From Labrenzia sp. THAF82 (GTDB taxonomy: Bacteria > Pseudomonadota > Alphaproteobacteria > Rhizobiales > Stappiaceae): DNA of 64,000 nucleotides. The position numbers and the translations under genes are program-made. Where the stretch lies: positions 4,554,501 to 4,618,500 of the forward strand of contig NZ_CP045354.1 in assembly GCF_009363435.1 (NCBI RefSeq), in the 5' to 3' direction. A model generated the notes under the pieces. That model was not told the origin of the DNA, searched no databases, and saw nothing but the letters and a program-made list of their open reading frames with translations. Shown one piece after another: positions 24,627-34,000 of the stretch (position 1 is its first letter; every line of letters begins with the position of its first letter).

Positions 24627-26512
24627 TATGCAGCTGTCCCCTCTTGCGCCCCGGTGTTCTTTAGGCCAGGTGCGCAGACAAAGTGATCCGGTTCCATTTC
24701 CACAAGCAACGGTTCCTGACCGTCTACAAGGCGGAATGGTTCCGGCCAAAGTTGCGGCTCTGATGCGTTGTTCGCATCCAGGGCGGCAAAATCAAGTGGC
24801 GCTGACAGGTCCGGTTCCGGTACCGCGGACAAGAGCGCTTTTGTATAAGGATGAAGCGGGTTGCCAACCACAGTTCGGGTCTCACCAATTTCAACCAAAC
24901 GGCCGCGGCACATGACTGCGATCCTGTCGGCAACATAATCGACAACGGCAAGGTTGTGACTGACAAAAAGGTAAGTGAGATTGAGATCTCGCTTCAGGTC
25001 CTGAAGCAAATTGAGGATTTGCGCCTGAACAGAAACATCCAGTGCCGACGTCGGCTCATCACACAAGATGAATTCCGGGTTGAGCGTCAGCGCTCTGGCA
25101 ATGCCGATGCGCTGCCTTTGACCTCCGGAAAAGGAATGCGGATACCGTCTCAGGAACCGCGGATCGAGACCGACAAGGTTCATGAGATTGCGCGCGCGCT
25201 CCGCGCGCTCCTTCGGCGCACCGACGCCATGCACTTCCAAGGGCTCCATCAGCGTGTCGTTGATGGTCATGCGCGGGTTGAGCGAGGAAAACGGATCCTG
25301 GAATATCAATTGAACCCGGCGACGGTAATCCATCAAATCCGCGCCACTCAGATTGGCAACGTCTTCCAGTCCTTTGCCGCGGTTGTAGAGAACCTGACCG
25401 CCCTCGATACCTATGGCCCTCAATATGGCCTTTGCGGCTGTTGTCTTGCCTGATCCGGATTCGCCGACCAGACCAAGGCATTCTCCGCGGCGAATGGTCA
25501 GGCTGATATCGTCCAGAGCGGTCAGGGTCTTGGCCTTGGCCCCGAAGAATGACCCCTTGCGCAGCGTGAACTGCTTGGTCACATTCCGCATTTCAACCAG
25601 TGGCTCGCCTGGCGCCACGTCGCAGTGGGGCCTGTTGCTCGTCAGCTCTTCCGATTTCAGAACAATGGGCCGGATCGGCACCAGCCGTTCATCCTTGTCC
25701 ATGTGAAAGCTTGGAACCGCGTTCAAAAGCGCTTTCAGGTAGTCGTGCTTCGGATCGGAAAAAAGCTGCTGTGCAGTACCTTTCTCCATGATCCGCCCAT
25801 GATAAATCACTGCGATCTCGTCAGCCATATTGGCAACAACACCGAAATCGTGGGTGATCATCAGAACGGACATGCGTAGTTCCGATTGAACTTCGCGGAT
25901 CAACTTCAGAATTTCCGCCTGGATCGTAACATCGAGAGCCGTTGTCGGCTCATCGGCGATCAACAATGCGGGCCGGCAGATCATCGCCATCGCGATCATG
26001 GCGCGTTGGCGCAAGCCACCGGACAACTCAAAGGGATATGTTTCGAGCGCTCTCTCAGGGTCGGGAAACTTGACGAGACTGAGCATGGTCTTGGTCAGTT
26101 CACTTGCCTCTGCCCTGGAAACATTTCTGTGCAACAGGGCGGCTTCGCCGATCTGGTCTCCGATCGTGTGGAGCGGCGAGAGTGATGTCATCGGTTCTTG
26201 AAAAATAATCGCAACACGATTTCCGCGCAGATGCCGCATTTGCGGCCCCTTGCGTTCCAGCGCCGCGATGTCCACGGGTGGTTCTTCGCCTGTCGGATCT
26301 GCCAGAATTACCTTGCCGGACGAGATCTCCGCTGCCTGAGGCAACAGCCCCATGATTGTCTGCGAAATAACGGTCTTGCCGGACCCCGATTCCCCTACCA
26401 GCGCGACAGTCCGGTTTTCGGGAACGACAAACGACACATCATCGACAGCACGCACGCGGCCTTCTGCTGTATTAAAATCTACCGTCAGTCCCTCAATCGA
26501 GAGAACATTCAC
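24626..26512 (-). CDS. Fused double ABC ATPase of peptide-type transporter (DppD-DppF fusion)
   Basis: This 628-residue protein has two complete nucleotide-binding domains. Each has a Walker A GESGSGKT, signatures LSGGLRQR and FSGGQRQR, and Walker B motifs LLIADEPTTALD and FILCDEPTSALD, so both halves look active. The inter-domain segment carries oligopeptide_HPY-like regions (GTAQQLFSDPKHDYLKALLNAVP; GNPLHPYTKALLSAVPEP). I prefer the GTG at 26512 (MNVLSIEGLTVDF) because GGAGG lies 10 bases upstream; an ATG at 26533 is also open. It is the first gene of the transporter operon, downstream of a CRP-type palindrome. Confidence 0.9.
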   Translation of the reverse strand: MNVLSIEGLTVDFNTAEGRVRAVDDVSFVVPENRTVALVGESGSGKTVISQTIMGLLPQAAEISSGKVILADPTGEEPPVDIAALERKGPQMRHLRGNRVAIIFQEPMTSLSPLHTIGDQIGEAALLHRNVSRAEASELTKTMLSLVKFPDPERALETYPFELSGGLRQRAMIAMAMICRPALLIADEPTTALDVTIQAEILKLIREVQSELRMSVLMITHDFGVVANMADEIAVIYHGRIMEKGTAQQLFSDPKHDYLKALLNAVPSFHMDKDERLVPIRPIVLKSEELTSNRPHCDVAPGEPLVEMRNVTKQFTLRKGSFFGAKAKTLTALDDISLTIRRGECLGLVGESGSGKTTAAKAILRAIGIEGGQVLYNRGKGLEDVANLSGADLMDYRRRVQLIFQDPFSSLNPRMTINDTLMEPLEVHGVGAPKERAERARNLMNLVGLDPRFLRRYPHSFSGGQRQRIGIARALTLNPEFILCDEPTSALDVSVQAQILNLLQDLKRDLNLTYLFVSHNLAVVDYVADRIAVMCRGRLVEIGETRTVVGNPLHPYTKALLSAVPEPDLSAPLDFAALDANNASEPQLWPEPFRLVDGQEPLLVEMEPDHFVCAPGLKNTGAQEGTAA

Positions 26513-26628
26513 TGCGCTTTTCCTCCCCGGCAAGGATTGTCTGCGAGAGGCTTACTAAGCCCTTATTGCAACAGAAAGACAACCAAATTCGCCGGTCGAT
26601 AGCAATGCAGAAATCAGTGATAAACGAC

Positions 26629-26644
26629 TGTGACGTTCGTCACA
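26629..26644. promoter_or_regulatory. CRP-type operator TGTGA-N6-TCACA
   Basis: TGTGACGTTCGTCACA is a perfect 16-bp palindrome matching the full CRP consensus half-sites. It lies 117 bases upstream of the transporter operon start and 61 bases past the stop codon of a cyclase gene. This position suits a class I activator site on the transporter promoter. No crp gene is in the window. Confidence 0.65.
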
Positions 26645-26704
26645 TTCTCAAAATTTTTTATTGCGGTTCATGATCTTGGCCTGCCAAGTGGCCGGAAACA
26701 GGCT

Positions 26705-28576
26705 CTATTCCGCCGCACTGACGGGAAGGTTTTTGGCCTGAACCGTGCCAACCGGGAACGGATCGAGCCAGTAAACTTCCATCAGACCGCTGCGTCCACG
26801 CAGGTGGTGCTCGCCAACAGCCCGCTGATTTCCTTCTTCCGGCAGCCTTGCAATCGTATCCGCGCTTGCCAGGATTGTGACGTCCGGGTGCCCCGGAACT
26901 TCCTTGCCGAGGGTCTGCAATCGCTCGGCTGCATTCACCGTGTCACCGACAACGGTATAGTTCCACCGGTCAAGGGCTCCCACGTTGCCGACAACGGCCG
27001 GTCCTGTGTGGATGCCAATTCGCAGGCACATCTCAGGCTTTCCGTTCTCTTTTGCCCTGGCATTGGCCTCACGCAACGCCGAAGCAATCCGGCGCGCCGT
27101 TCTGACGGCAGCTTCGGCGTGATCGTGTCGCGCATCGGGCGCGCCCCAAAACGCCAGCATGCCGTCACCGAGAAACTTGTCGACGGTTCCACCCTCTCCT
27201 TCAACCGCCTCCACAAGAATTGCGAAATGATCGTTCAGGAGGCCCGCGGTTTCCTCGGCACTCATGTGTTCGGAAAGCGCAGTGAAGCCAACGATATCGG
27301 TAAACAGGATCGTCAGTTCCGCTTCTCTTGCTTCGGCAGCTTCACCGCCTCCAAGGCGCATCAGCTTGATGAACAATGAACGCGGAACATAGGTGTTCAT
27401 CGCCTTGAGGCCTTCAACCATGGTGTTGAAGGCAAGGGCAACCTGGTCAAGCTCAGCAACCCGGCTACGCGGCAACGGTTCGACTTCGTTCAAGGACAGT
27501 GTTCCGACACGTTCCGACTGAACGGCCAGTGTCCGCAAAGGCCGTGCAACCCTGCGTCCGATCCAGAAGGCAATCAGGACCGAGATGACCAGCGCTCCAA
27601 ATCCGACAAACATGGAACCGGCCAAACGCTCGACTTCACGCGAGACCGTCGCCCCTAGAAAATACTGGCCGATTGTAAATGGCTTTTGGCTGAAACCGGA
27701 AAGCGCGGCCTTCATCAGGATGAATTCGGCGTCTCCAACCTGAACAAACGAAACCTCGATACCTAGGTCCGCTGCCTTTTCGAACTCGGTCAGCTTTTCC
27801 TCGTCCGACATTCCCGCCAGCACAGGATCCCCGGCAGTTGTGAGCGCACTGGGCAGCTTCGCCTTGATTTCGCTGCCGGTCTGCAAGTCACCGGTATCTG
27901 AGTGCATGATGACCCGGTTGTCGCCATCCAGAATGAAAACCGTATTGTCCCTGCCCTCGTCCTGAGAGGCCACGATATGAGTTAGGTCTTCCATGGAACT
28001 GGCGGCCGTCAACAGGCCCTTGACCTTGCCATCTTGCACGATCGGAACCGAGACATTTGCAAAAAGGCCGACTTCATGCTCCACCAGCGGACCCCAGCTC
28101 GGCGGGCTGTCGGCATCAAGTTTTGGCAAGGCCCTCGATGTCATGCCGGGCGGCGGAACATCGCTCTCGATACGCCACATTTTTCCATTTGGAGCGCGAT
28201 AGATCCCCATGCGTTTGCCTGAGGGATCCGTTACCGCAAGTGTCGTAATATCGTTGTTGGAGTTGAGCGCTATTTTCAGGTCTTCGAGCGTACGCTCAGG
28301 GTTTTCAAAGCCGAGAGTGCCGTCGTCGAAATAGGGTTTTAGTCCAACAACCGCACTTTGTACCGAGCCGAAATGCGTGCGCAACTGTTGCTCAAGCGCC
28401 TGCGTGCTCAAAATCGCCTTGTCGTTCAAAAGCGAGAACGTGTTCTTGAAGTTGGCGGCGACGGAAAGACCAAGCACAAGGCCGATGGCGATTGCGACAA
28501 ATGCCCCAAAGCCAAGTCCAACGACGGTGGCCAAGCGCAGCTTCAAACGCCGGTCATTCCGTGCTGTTTTTGCCAT
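26705..28576 (-). CDS. Membrane adenylate cyclase with extracellular Cache-type sensor and HAMP
   Basis: This 623-residue protein has a membrane segment at about 14-40, a periplasmic sensor domain of about 270 residues resembling a double Cache fold, a second membrane segment near 318-340 (FVGFGALVISVLIAFWIG), HAMP (about 342-395) and a class III cyclase domain (about 420-600). The catalytic aspartates sit in LFTDIVGFT and KFLGDGMLAFWG, and GDTVNAAERLQ keeps the transition-state Asn and Arg, so it looks active, unlike the cyclase at 2102. It would turn an extracellular small-molecule signal into cAMP. A perfect CRP-type site lies just beyond its stop. Confidence 0.9.
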   Translation of the reverse strand: MAKTARNDRRLKLRLATVVGLGFGAFVAIAIGLVLGLSVAANFKNTFSLLNDKAILSTQALEQQLRTHFGSVQSAVVGLKPYFDDGTLGFENPERTLEDLKIALNSNNDITTLAVTDPSGKRMGIYRAPNGKMWRIESDVPPPGMTSRALPKLDADSPPSWGPLVEHEVGLFANVSVPIVQDGKVKGLLTAASSMEDLTHIVASQDEGRDNTVFILDGDNRVIMHSDTGDLQTGSEIKAKLPSALTTAGDPVLAGMSDEEKLTEFEKAADLGIEVSFVQVGDAEFILMKAALSGFSQKPFTIGQYFLGATVSREVERLAGSMFVGFGALVISVLIAFWIGRRVARPLRTLAVQSERVGTLSLNEVEPLPRSRVAELDQVALAFNTMVEGLKAMNTYVPRSLFIKLMRLGGGEAAEAREAELTILFTDIVGFTALSEHMSAEETAGLLNDHFAILVEAVEGEGGTVDKFLGDGMLAFWGAPDARHDHAEAAVRTARRIASALREANARAKENGKPEMCLRIGIHTGPAVVGNVGALDRWNYTVVGDTVNAAERLQTLGKEVPGHPDVTILASADTIARLPEEGNQRAVGEHHLRGRSGLMEVYWLDPFPVGTVQAKNLPVSAAE

Positions 28577-28671
28577 TGGCCATGATCCTCGATTTGCATC
28601 TGGCAGCTTACTAGCCTGAAAAGAGCCGTCAATTTAAGAGATGTAACAGTGTTATCGAAGCTGTCCCCAGC

Positions 28672-29277
28672 TCAGCCTTTGCTCACAGAAAACTGCCGAA
28701 GTGCAAGTTCCTGCAGCAAAATAATTGTCTTCGCATCCCTGATCTCGCCCGACCGCATCATGCCAAGTGCGTCACGCAGGGGAACATGAACAACCTCGAT
28801 GTCCTCCCCTTCGTCTTCCGCGCCTCCGCCGACGGCCACCTTATTCTTCAAATGGTAAGTGCCAGTGAAAAATGCCAGATACTCGGTGACGGACCCTGGG
28901 CTCATATAGGCATCGAAAAGGTGATTGAGTTCGGAAACCTCAAATCCGGTTTCTTCGATCAGCTCCAGACGCATGCGTTCTTCCGGCTGCGCTCCTTCAA
29001 GCAACCCGGCGGGTGCTTCGATCAAAAACGGGTCTGAGCCGCTCAACCAGACCGGCAGCCGGAATTGTCTCGTCAGCAGCACACAATCCGTTTCCGGGTC
29101 GTGCAGAAGACAGGCTACGCCGTGGCCTCGATCATAGGCTTCACGGATCTGCTCCTGCCATCTTCCGTCCTTGCGGCGATAGTCAACCTTGAACTGGGTC
29201 AGCGTGCCCCATTCATTGGCCAGAACCTTGGTGCCCTTGACCTTCAGATACTCTGTATCTTTCACGCAATTCTCCAA
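28672..29277 (-). CDS. NUDIX hydrolase (NudK/GDP-mannose pyrophosphatase-like)
   Basis: In this 201-residue protein the NUDIX box reads AGLLEGAQPEERMRLELIEETGFEV (about residues 92-116), retaining the two metal-binding glutamates of the EExG core. The opening around RRKDGRWQEQIREAYDRGHGVACLLHDPETDCVLLTRQFR matches the NudK/ADP-ribose pyrophosphatase group. It starts 3 bases after the CoA-transferase stop, so the two are cotranscribed. Substrate within the nucleoside-diphosphate-sugar class is not certain. Confidence 0.85.
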   Translation of the reverse strand: MENCVKDTEYLKVKGTKVLANEWGTLTQFKVDYRRKDGRWQEQIREAYDRGHGVACLLHDPETDCVLLTRQFRLPVWLSGSDPFLIEAPAGLLEGAQPEERMRLELIEETGFEVSELNHLFDAYMSPGSVTEYLAFFTGTYHLKNKVAVGGGAEDEGEDIEVVHVPLRDALGMMRSGEIRDAKTIILLQELALRQFSVSKG

Positions 29278-29280
29278 TTT

Positions 29281-30459
29281 TCAGGAGTCGGATTGCAGAC
29301 CGAGCTCCTCAAGGATTTCTTCTGTGTGTTCTCCGAGCACAGGAGCCGCCTTTTCAAGAACGAGATTTCCATTCTTGAAGCTAATCGGCGTACGTACTGA
29401 AGAAACGTTTCCTGTCGCTGACTGCGATGCGGGAAGATCAACTTTCATGCCCCGGTGCCGAACCTGTTCATCGTTAAAGACATCTTCAACGGAATTGATC
29501 GGGCCGGCAGGAACGCCTTCCTTTTCCAGCGCGCTCAGAAGGTCGTCTCGGCGGTATCCGGCCATTGCCTCCGTCAGGAGAGGCACCAATTCATCGCGAG
29601 CGGCAACGCGCGCAGCGTTGGAAGCAAATTCGGCGCGCTTCGGCAGTTCAGGGCACCCCAAAACGTCACACAGTCTTACAAATTGACCATCGTTGCCGAC
29701 GGCGATGATCAGGTGACCATCGGCGACAGGGAACACCTGGTAGGGAACGATGTTGGGATGCGCATTGCCAAGGCGTTTTGGCGTGTTGCCGGACACAAAG
29801 TAGTTCAGCGCTTGATTGGCGAGCACTCCGACCTGGGCATCCAGCAAAGCCATGTCGATCCACTCACCCTCGCCGGTCTGATCACGACGTCTGAGGGCAG
29901 CCAAAACTCCCACGACACCGTAAAGACCCGTGAAGATATCGGCAAAGGCAACACCGATTTTTTGAGGGTCGCCGTCAGGGTCGCCTGTCAGATCCATAAT
30001 GCCGCCCATGCCCTGGATCATGAAATCATATCCAGCGCGGTGAGCGTACGGCCCGTCCTGACCGAACCCGGTGATCGAACAGTAGATCAGTTTCGGATTG
30101 ACCTTGCTAAGGCTGTCATAGTCGAGGCCGTATTTCTCCAGGCCACCAACCTTGAAGTTTTCGATCAGAATATCGGCCTCGGCGACAAGACGCCGAACAA
30201 TGTCCTGTCCTTCCTCGGTCCGGAAATCGACGGTGATTGAGCGTTTCCCCCTGTTACAGGCGTGGAAATAAGCAGCGTCACTGCGCTCATCTGCATCGCC
30301 ATCCACAAATGGTGGCCCCCACCCTCTGGTGTCATCGCCTTGCGGACTTTCGACCTTGATAACATCAGCGCCAAGATCTGCCAGCGTCTGACCCGTCCAG
30401 GGACCAGCCAGAATTCGGGCAAGTTCAACAACCTTGATGCCTTCCAGTGGGGCGCTCAT
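29281..30459 (-). CDS. CaiB/BaiF-type (family III) CoA-transferase
   Basis: This 392-residue protein has the family III layout: LEGIKVVELARILAGPWTGQTLADLGADVIKVESP at the start, NRGKRSITVDFRTEEGQ near 70-86, ENFKVGGLEKYGLDYDSL with the region of the catalytic aspartate further on (GYDFMIQGMGGIMDLTG), and TGLYGVVGVLAAL. It moves CoA between carboxylic acids; the acid pair is unknown. It is followed within 3 bases by the NUDIX gene and preceded by a small methyltransferase gene on the same strand (31 bases). Confidence 0.9.
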   Translation of the reverse strand: MSAPLEGIKVVELARILAGPWTGQTLADLGADVIKVESPQGDDTRGWGPPFVDGDADERSDAAYFHACNRGKRSITVDFRTEEGQDIVRRLVAEADILIENFKVGGLEKYGLDYDSLSKVNPKLIYCSITGFGQDGPYAHRAGYDFMIQGMGGIMDLTGDPDGDPQKIGVAFADIFTGLYGVVGVLAALRRRDQTGEGEWIDMALLDAQVGVLANQALNYFVSGNTPKRLGNAHPNIVPYQVFPVADGHLIIAVGNDGQFVRLCDVLGCPELPKRAEFASNAARVAARDELVPLLTEAMAGYRRDDLLSALEKEGVPAGPINSVEDVFNDEQVRHRGMKVDLPASQSATGNVSSVRTPISFKNGNLVLEKAAPVLGEHTEEILEELGLQSDS

Positions 30460-30490
30460 AGTCTTGATATCCTTGAACGGTCAGGAATGA

Positions 30491-30988
30491 TCAGGTTTCC
30501 GAAACTTTACGGTAGATGTGATACCGGCCGGGATGAATGCCTTCCGGTTTGTCGAGCGTTTCGAAATTCGAAAGCTCCAGTTTCAATGCCGTCAGGACGA
30601 AACCGCCAACTGCCATGCGTTCGTTCAAAAGAGGCGCGAGCCAGTGAACGATGGCAAGGTCATTGGTCGGATCGGCAGAACCGATGTCAATATGGGCAAA
30701 CGAGGCCTTTGCACCAACACGAGGTTCGCAAAATGCCAGTGTGTCGCGTATATCACCGAGGATCATATGGTCCGCATCCGGCGCGCAGCTCGGATGGCAA
30801 TTCATGGCAAAATCAAATACGAAAATTTCCTTTTCTGGGTAGATTTCCCGAAGATGGTCATAGGTCCGGCCGTTTCCCAACCCCAGCTCCAGGACCGGTC
30901 CATCGACCTGATTGACCTTTTCGACCAGATACTCGAGCAAGATTTTCTGCGAGGTCATGCGGCGGATAAAGCTGTCCAGACGGCTCAT
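30491..30988 (-). CDS. Small class I SAM-dependent methyltransferase
   Basis: This 165-residue protein has motif I as VLELGLGNGRTYDHLRE (about 32-48) and then EIFVFDFAMNCHPS, where the acidic ribose-binding residue is D59. FAHIDIGSADPTND and GGFVLTALKLEL complete the Rossmann fold. It is shorter than typical methyltransferases and its substrate-binding cap is minimal, so the substrate is unknown. It is probably the first gene of a three-gene operon with the CoA-transferase and NUDIX hydrolase, and is divergent from pepN. Confidence 0.75.
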   Translation of the reverse strand: MSRLDSFIRRMTSQKILLEYLVEKVNQVDGPVLELGLGNGRTYDHLREIYPEKEIFVFDFAMNCHPSCAPDADHMILGDIRDTLAFCEPRVGAKASFAHIDIGSADPTNDLAIVHWLAPLLNERMAVGGFVLTALKLELSNFETLDKPEGIHPGRYHIYRKVSET

Positions 30989-31197
30989 TCAAAATGTCCC
31001 TTCAAGTGACGTTGCCCCTCACATAGACAAAGGCCGGAGCCGCGTCAAAACCTGTGCTTAAATTGCTGTCACCGGGTGCTGGAATTGGGGATCGACAGCG
31101 CGCCATGGAATCTAGACTTTGCCATGTTCCGCGATCATGTTAACGCGGGAACCCAATCCGCTGCCAACGCTTGGCCATTGTCACTCAGGAGATCCAG

Positions 31198-33843
31198 ATG
31201 CGTTCTGAAACGGCGCCCGCCATCCGGCTGGAAGACTATCAACCGCCTGCTTATCGCATTGGGACGGTAGATCTTCGCGTCGAACTTGCGCCAAGCGAAA
31301 CCATCGTAAGGGCGGTACTGTCCATAACGCGGCAAGACGGGACACACCCTGGAACCCCGCTGGAACTTGACGGCGACGATTTGGCACTGGTGTCCCTGAC
31401 GATTGACGGGCGCGTGCCTGGCCAAGACGAATTCAACGCTGCACCGGATCGTTTGGAGCTATTCACGCCCCCGGCGGAGCCGTTTGAACTTGAGCTTGTT
31501 ACCCGCCTTGACCCGGATGCCAATACCAAACTCATGGGGCTGTACCGTTCGTCCGGGACCTATTGCACGCAATGCGAAGCGGAAGGGTTCCGCCGTATCA
31601 CTTATTTCCTCGATCGGCCCGACGTCCTATCCGTCTACACAACTCGACTGGAGGCTGAAAAAGACGCCTGTCCGGTTCTCTTGGCCAATGGCAACCTTAT
31701 CGAAGAAGGTCTCCTTGGTGACAGCGGGCGGCATTTTGCAGTCTGGCACGATCCGCATCCCAAACCGGCGTATTTATTTGCGCTTGTTGCCGGTGACCTT
31801 GCCCGGGTTCCTGCCCGTTTCTCCACGCAATCCGGCAATGAAATTGCGCTCAACATTTATGTTGAACACGGCAAAGAAGATCGATGCGCCTGGGCTATGG
31901 ACTCCTTGATACGTTCCATGCGTTGGGACGAAGAGGTCTTTGGGCTCGAATATGATCTGGACGTCTTCAACATTGTCGCCGTTTCGGACTTCAACATGGG
32001 AGCGATGGAGAACAAGGGCCTTAATATCTTCAACGACAAATATGTTCTCGCCGATCCGGAGACAGCAACCGATCAGGATTTCGCCAACATAGAAGCCGTG
32101 ATCGCACATGAATACTTTCACAACTGGACCGGCAATCGCATCACCTGCCGAGACTGGTTCCAGTTGTGCCTGAAGGAAGGCTTGACGGTTTTCCGCGACC
32201 AGGAGTTTTCTTCCGATATGCGCTCCCGCGCCGTGAAGCGGATCGCAGATGTCAGATTGCTCAAATCCCACCAGTTTCCTGAAGACGCAGGCCCGCTTGC
32301 ACATCCGGTCCGGCCAAGAACTTATCATGAAATCAACAACTTCTACACCGCCACAGTTTATGAAAAGGGTGCTGAAGTTGTCCGAATGCTAAAAACTCTG
32401 ATTGGCGATAATGCCTTCAAGGCAGGACTTGATCTTTATTTTGAGCGACATGACGGCGACGCCACGACAATCGAGGCCTTCCTGGCATGTTTTTCCGAAG
32501 CAGCGTCAACCAATCTCGATCAGTTTTCGCGTTGGTATGAACAGGCTGGCACACCGGTTGTGACAGCCGAGACCGACTACGATGAGGGTTCCAAGACATT
32601 CACTGTATCGCTCTCCCAGGAAATTCCTCCTGTACCTGGTCAGAAAAACAGCAAACCGGCAGTAATTCCGCTGCGTTTCGGGCTCATTGGTGCAAATGGA
32701 AATGACCTCGATACCGGGGCTCCCGAGGGGACACGCCTGCAAGGCGACGTACTCATACTCAACAAGGCTCATCAGAAGATCACCTTCGACAATATTGCAT
32801 CCCGTCCCGTCCTGTCACTGCTCAGAGGGTTTTCCGCGCCAGTCAGGCTCAATCAAAGCCTGTCACAAGACGAACTGGTGTTCCTCGCCGCCAAAGACAG
32901 CGATCCCTTCAACAGGTGGCAGGCCGTTCAAACCCTGTTGATGAAAGATCTCGTGCGACTGACCGGTGAAACGAGGCAGGGAAACCGCGCAGCACCGTCC
33001 TCGGATACAATTGCCGTGATCGGCAATGTTCTGACCGATGCATCGCTGGATGAAGCATTGCGCGCTCAGGCTCTAGTCCTGCCGAGTGAAGCCGATATGG
33101 CGCAGGAGATCGGCAAGAACGTTGATCCTGATGCCGTTTACGAGGCGCGCCAGCAACTGCGAAAGGCCATTGCAGGCGCTCACGGGGCTGAATTTCAGTC
33201 GATTGCCAAGTCTGCCATGCCAAACGGCCCCTTTTCTCCTGATGCTGCAAGCGCCGGCAAGCGCGCACTCGCCAATCGAGCGCTTTCCTTTATCGCCGTC
33301 TCTGAACTGGCAGGGGCTGCTGAAACGATCTGGGAACGTTTTGCCGCAGCGGACAATATGACCGACAGGATCTCCGCACTGACACTGCTTGTCCATGACC
33401 ACCTTGCCAAGGAAGAAGAAGCTCTCGCCGCTTATTTCAAGCGGCATGAAAGCAATTCGCTGGCCATGGACAAATGGTTCATGACGCAGGCGACAGCCCC
33501 TGGAGCAGAAACTCTGGCAAAGGTTCGCGCACTCAAGACCCACCCGCTCTATGATGCCGGCAACCCGAACCGGGTGCGATCTTTGCTGCAATCCTTTGCA
33601 ACAGGAAATCCGACACAGTTTGCACGAGGTGACGGTGCTGGATTTGAGCTTGTTGCCGAATCAGTATTGGAGATCGATCGCCGGAATCCACAGGTTGCTT
33701 CCAGGCTTTTGACCAGTTTTCGTTCGTGGCGCGCACTAGACCCACAACGTTCTGCCCTTGCTGAAACTGCCCTCTTGAGGGTTTCAACATTCGAAAATCT
33801 GTCAAGAGACAGTCGCGATATCGTCGACAGAACACTGCAATAG
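31198..33843 (+). CDS. pepN: Aminopeptidase N
   Basis: This 881-residue M1 zinc metallopeptidase removes N-terminal residues from cytoplasmic peptides. The exopeptidase motif GAMEN is at 268-272 and the zinc site HEYFH...E at H304, E305, H308 and E327, all intact. The C-terminal armadillo-like helices are of full family length. I use the ATG at 31198 because AGGAG precedes it by 8 bases; a TTG at 31171 is in frame upstream. A strong hairpin terminator follows the stop. Confidence 0.95.
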   Translation: MRSETAPAIRLEDYQPPAYRIGTVDLRVELAPSETIVRAVLSITRQDGTHPGTPLELDGDDLALVSLTIDGRVPGQDEFNAAPDRLELFTPPAEPFELELVTRLDPDANTKLMGLYRSSGTYCTQCEAEGFRRITYFLDRPDVLSVYTTRLEAEKDACPVLLANGNLIEEGLLGDSGRHFAVWHDPHPKPAYLFALVAGDLARVPARFSTQSGNEIALNIYVEHGKEDRCAWAMDSLIRSMRWDEEVFGLEYDLDVFNIVAVSDFNMGAMENKGLNIFNDKYVLADPETATDQDFANIEAVIAHEYFHNWTGNRITCRDWFQLCLKEGLTVFRDQEFSSDMRSRAVKRIADVRLLKSHQFPEDAGPLAHPVRPRTYHEINNFYTATVYEKGAEVVRMLKTLIGDNAFKAGLDLYFERHDGDATTIEAFLACFSEAASTNLDQFSRWYEQAGTPVVTAETDYDEGSKTFTVSLSQEIPPVPGQKNSKPAVIPLRFGLIGANGNDLDTGAPEGTRLQGDVLILNKAHQKITFDNIASRPVLSLLRGFSAPVRLNQSLSQDELVFLAAKDSDPFNRWQAVQTLLMKDLVRLTGETRQGNRAAPSSDTIAVIGNVLTDASLDEALRAQALVLPSEADMAQEIGKNVDPDAVYEARQQLRKAIAGAHGAEFQSIAKSAMPNGPFSPDAASAGKRALANRALSFIAVSELAGAAETIWERFAAADNMTDRISALTLLVHDHLAKEEEALAAYFKRHESNSLAMDKWFMTQATAPGAETLAKVRALKTHPLYDAGNPNRVRSLLQSFATGNPTQFARGDGAGFELVAESVLEIDRRNPQVASRLLTSFRSWRALDPQRSALAETALLRVSTFENLSRDSRDIVDRTLQ

Positions 33844-33860
33844 TGTGAAATACTGGAAAA

Positions 33861-33911
33861 GGTTAACGCAACAGCCGGTAAAGCGGCGCCGCGTTAACCA
33901 TTTTCTTCTTG
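33861..33911 (+). terminator. Terminator of pepN
   Basis: GGTTAACGC (33861-33869) pairs perfectly with GCGTTAACC (33891-33899), with an inner GCCG/CGGC stem, and is followed by ATTTTCTTCTT. It lies 17 bases after the pepN stop. Confidence 0.7.
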
Positions 33912-33957
33912 GTAAGGTCTGGACAAAAACTCATGTTTTGATTCAAATGGAAGTGAT

Positions 33958-33973
33958 TCGGGGTCGACCCCGA
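33958..33973. promoter_or_regulatory. 16-bp perfect palindrome upstream of PAS histidine kinase
   Basis: TCGGGGTCGACCCCGA is self-complementary over its full length and lies 27 bases before the kinase ATG, between it and the pepN terminator. This is a plausible operator or an mRNA hairpin near the ribosome-binding site. Confidence 0.4.
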
Positions 33974-34000
33974 GACGGCGGTTTTTGAGGCACACTTCCT

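Noticed and set aside
23724-24686. 320-codon open frame on the plus strand opposite the solute-binding protein gene
   Set aside because: No recognisable fold or start signal, and the opposite strand encodes a clear family-5 binding protein.
33959-33972. SalI-like palindrome considered as a restriction or vector artefact
   Set aside because: No vector or adaptor sequence adjoins it and the surrounding sequence is normal intergenic DNA; kept only as a possible operator.
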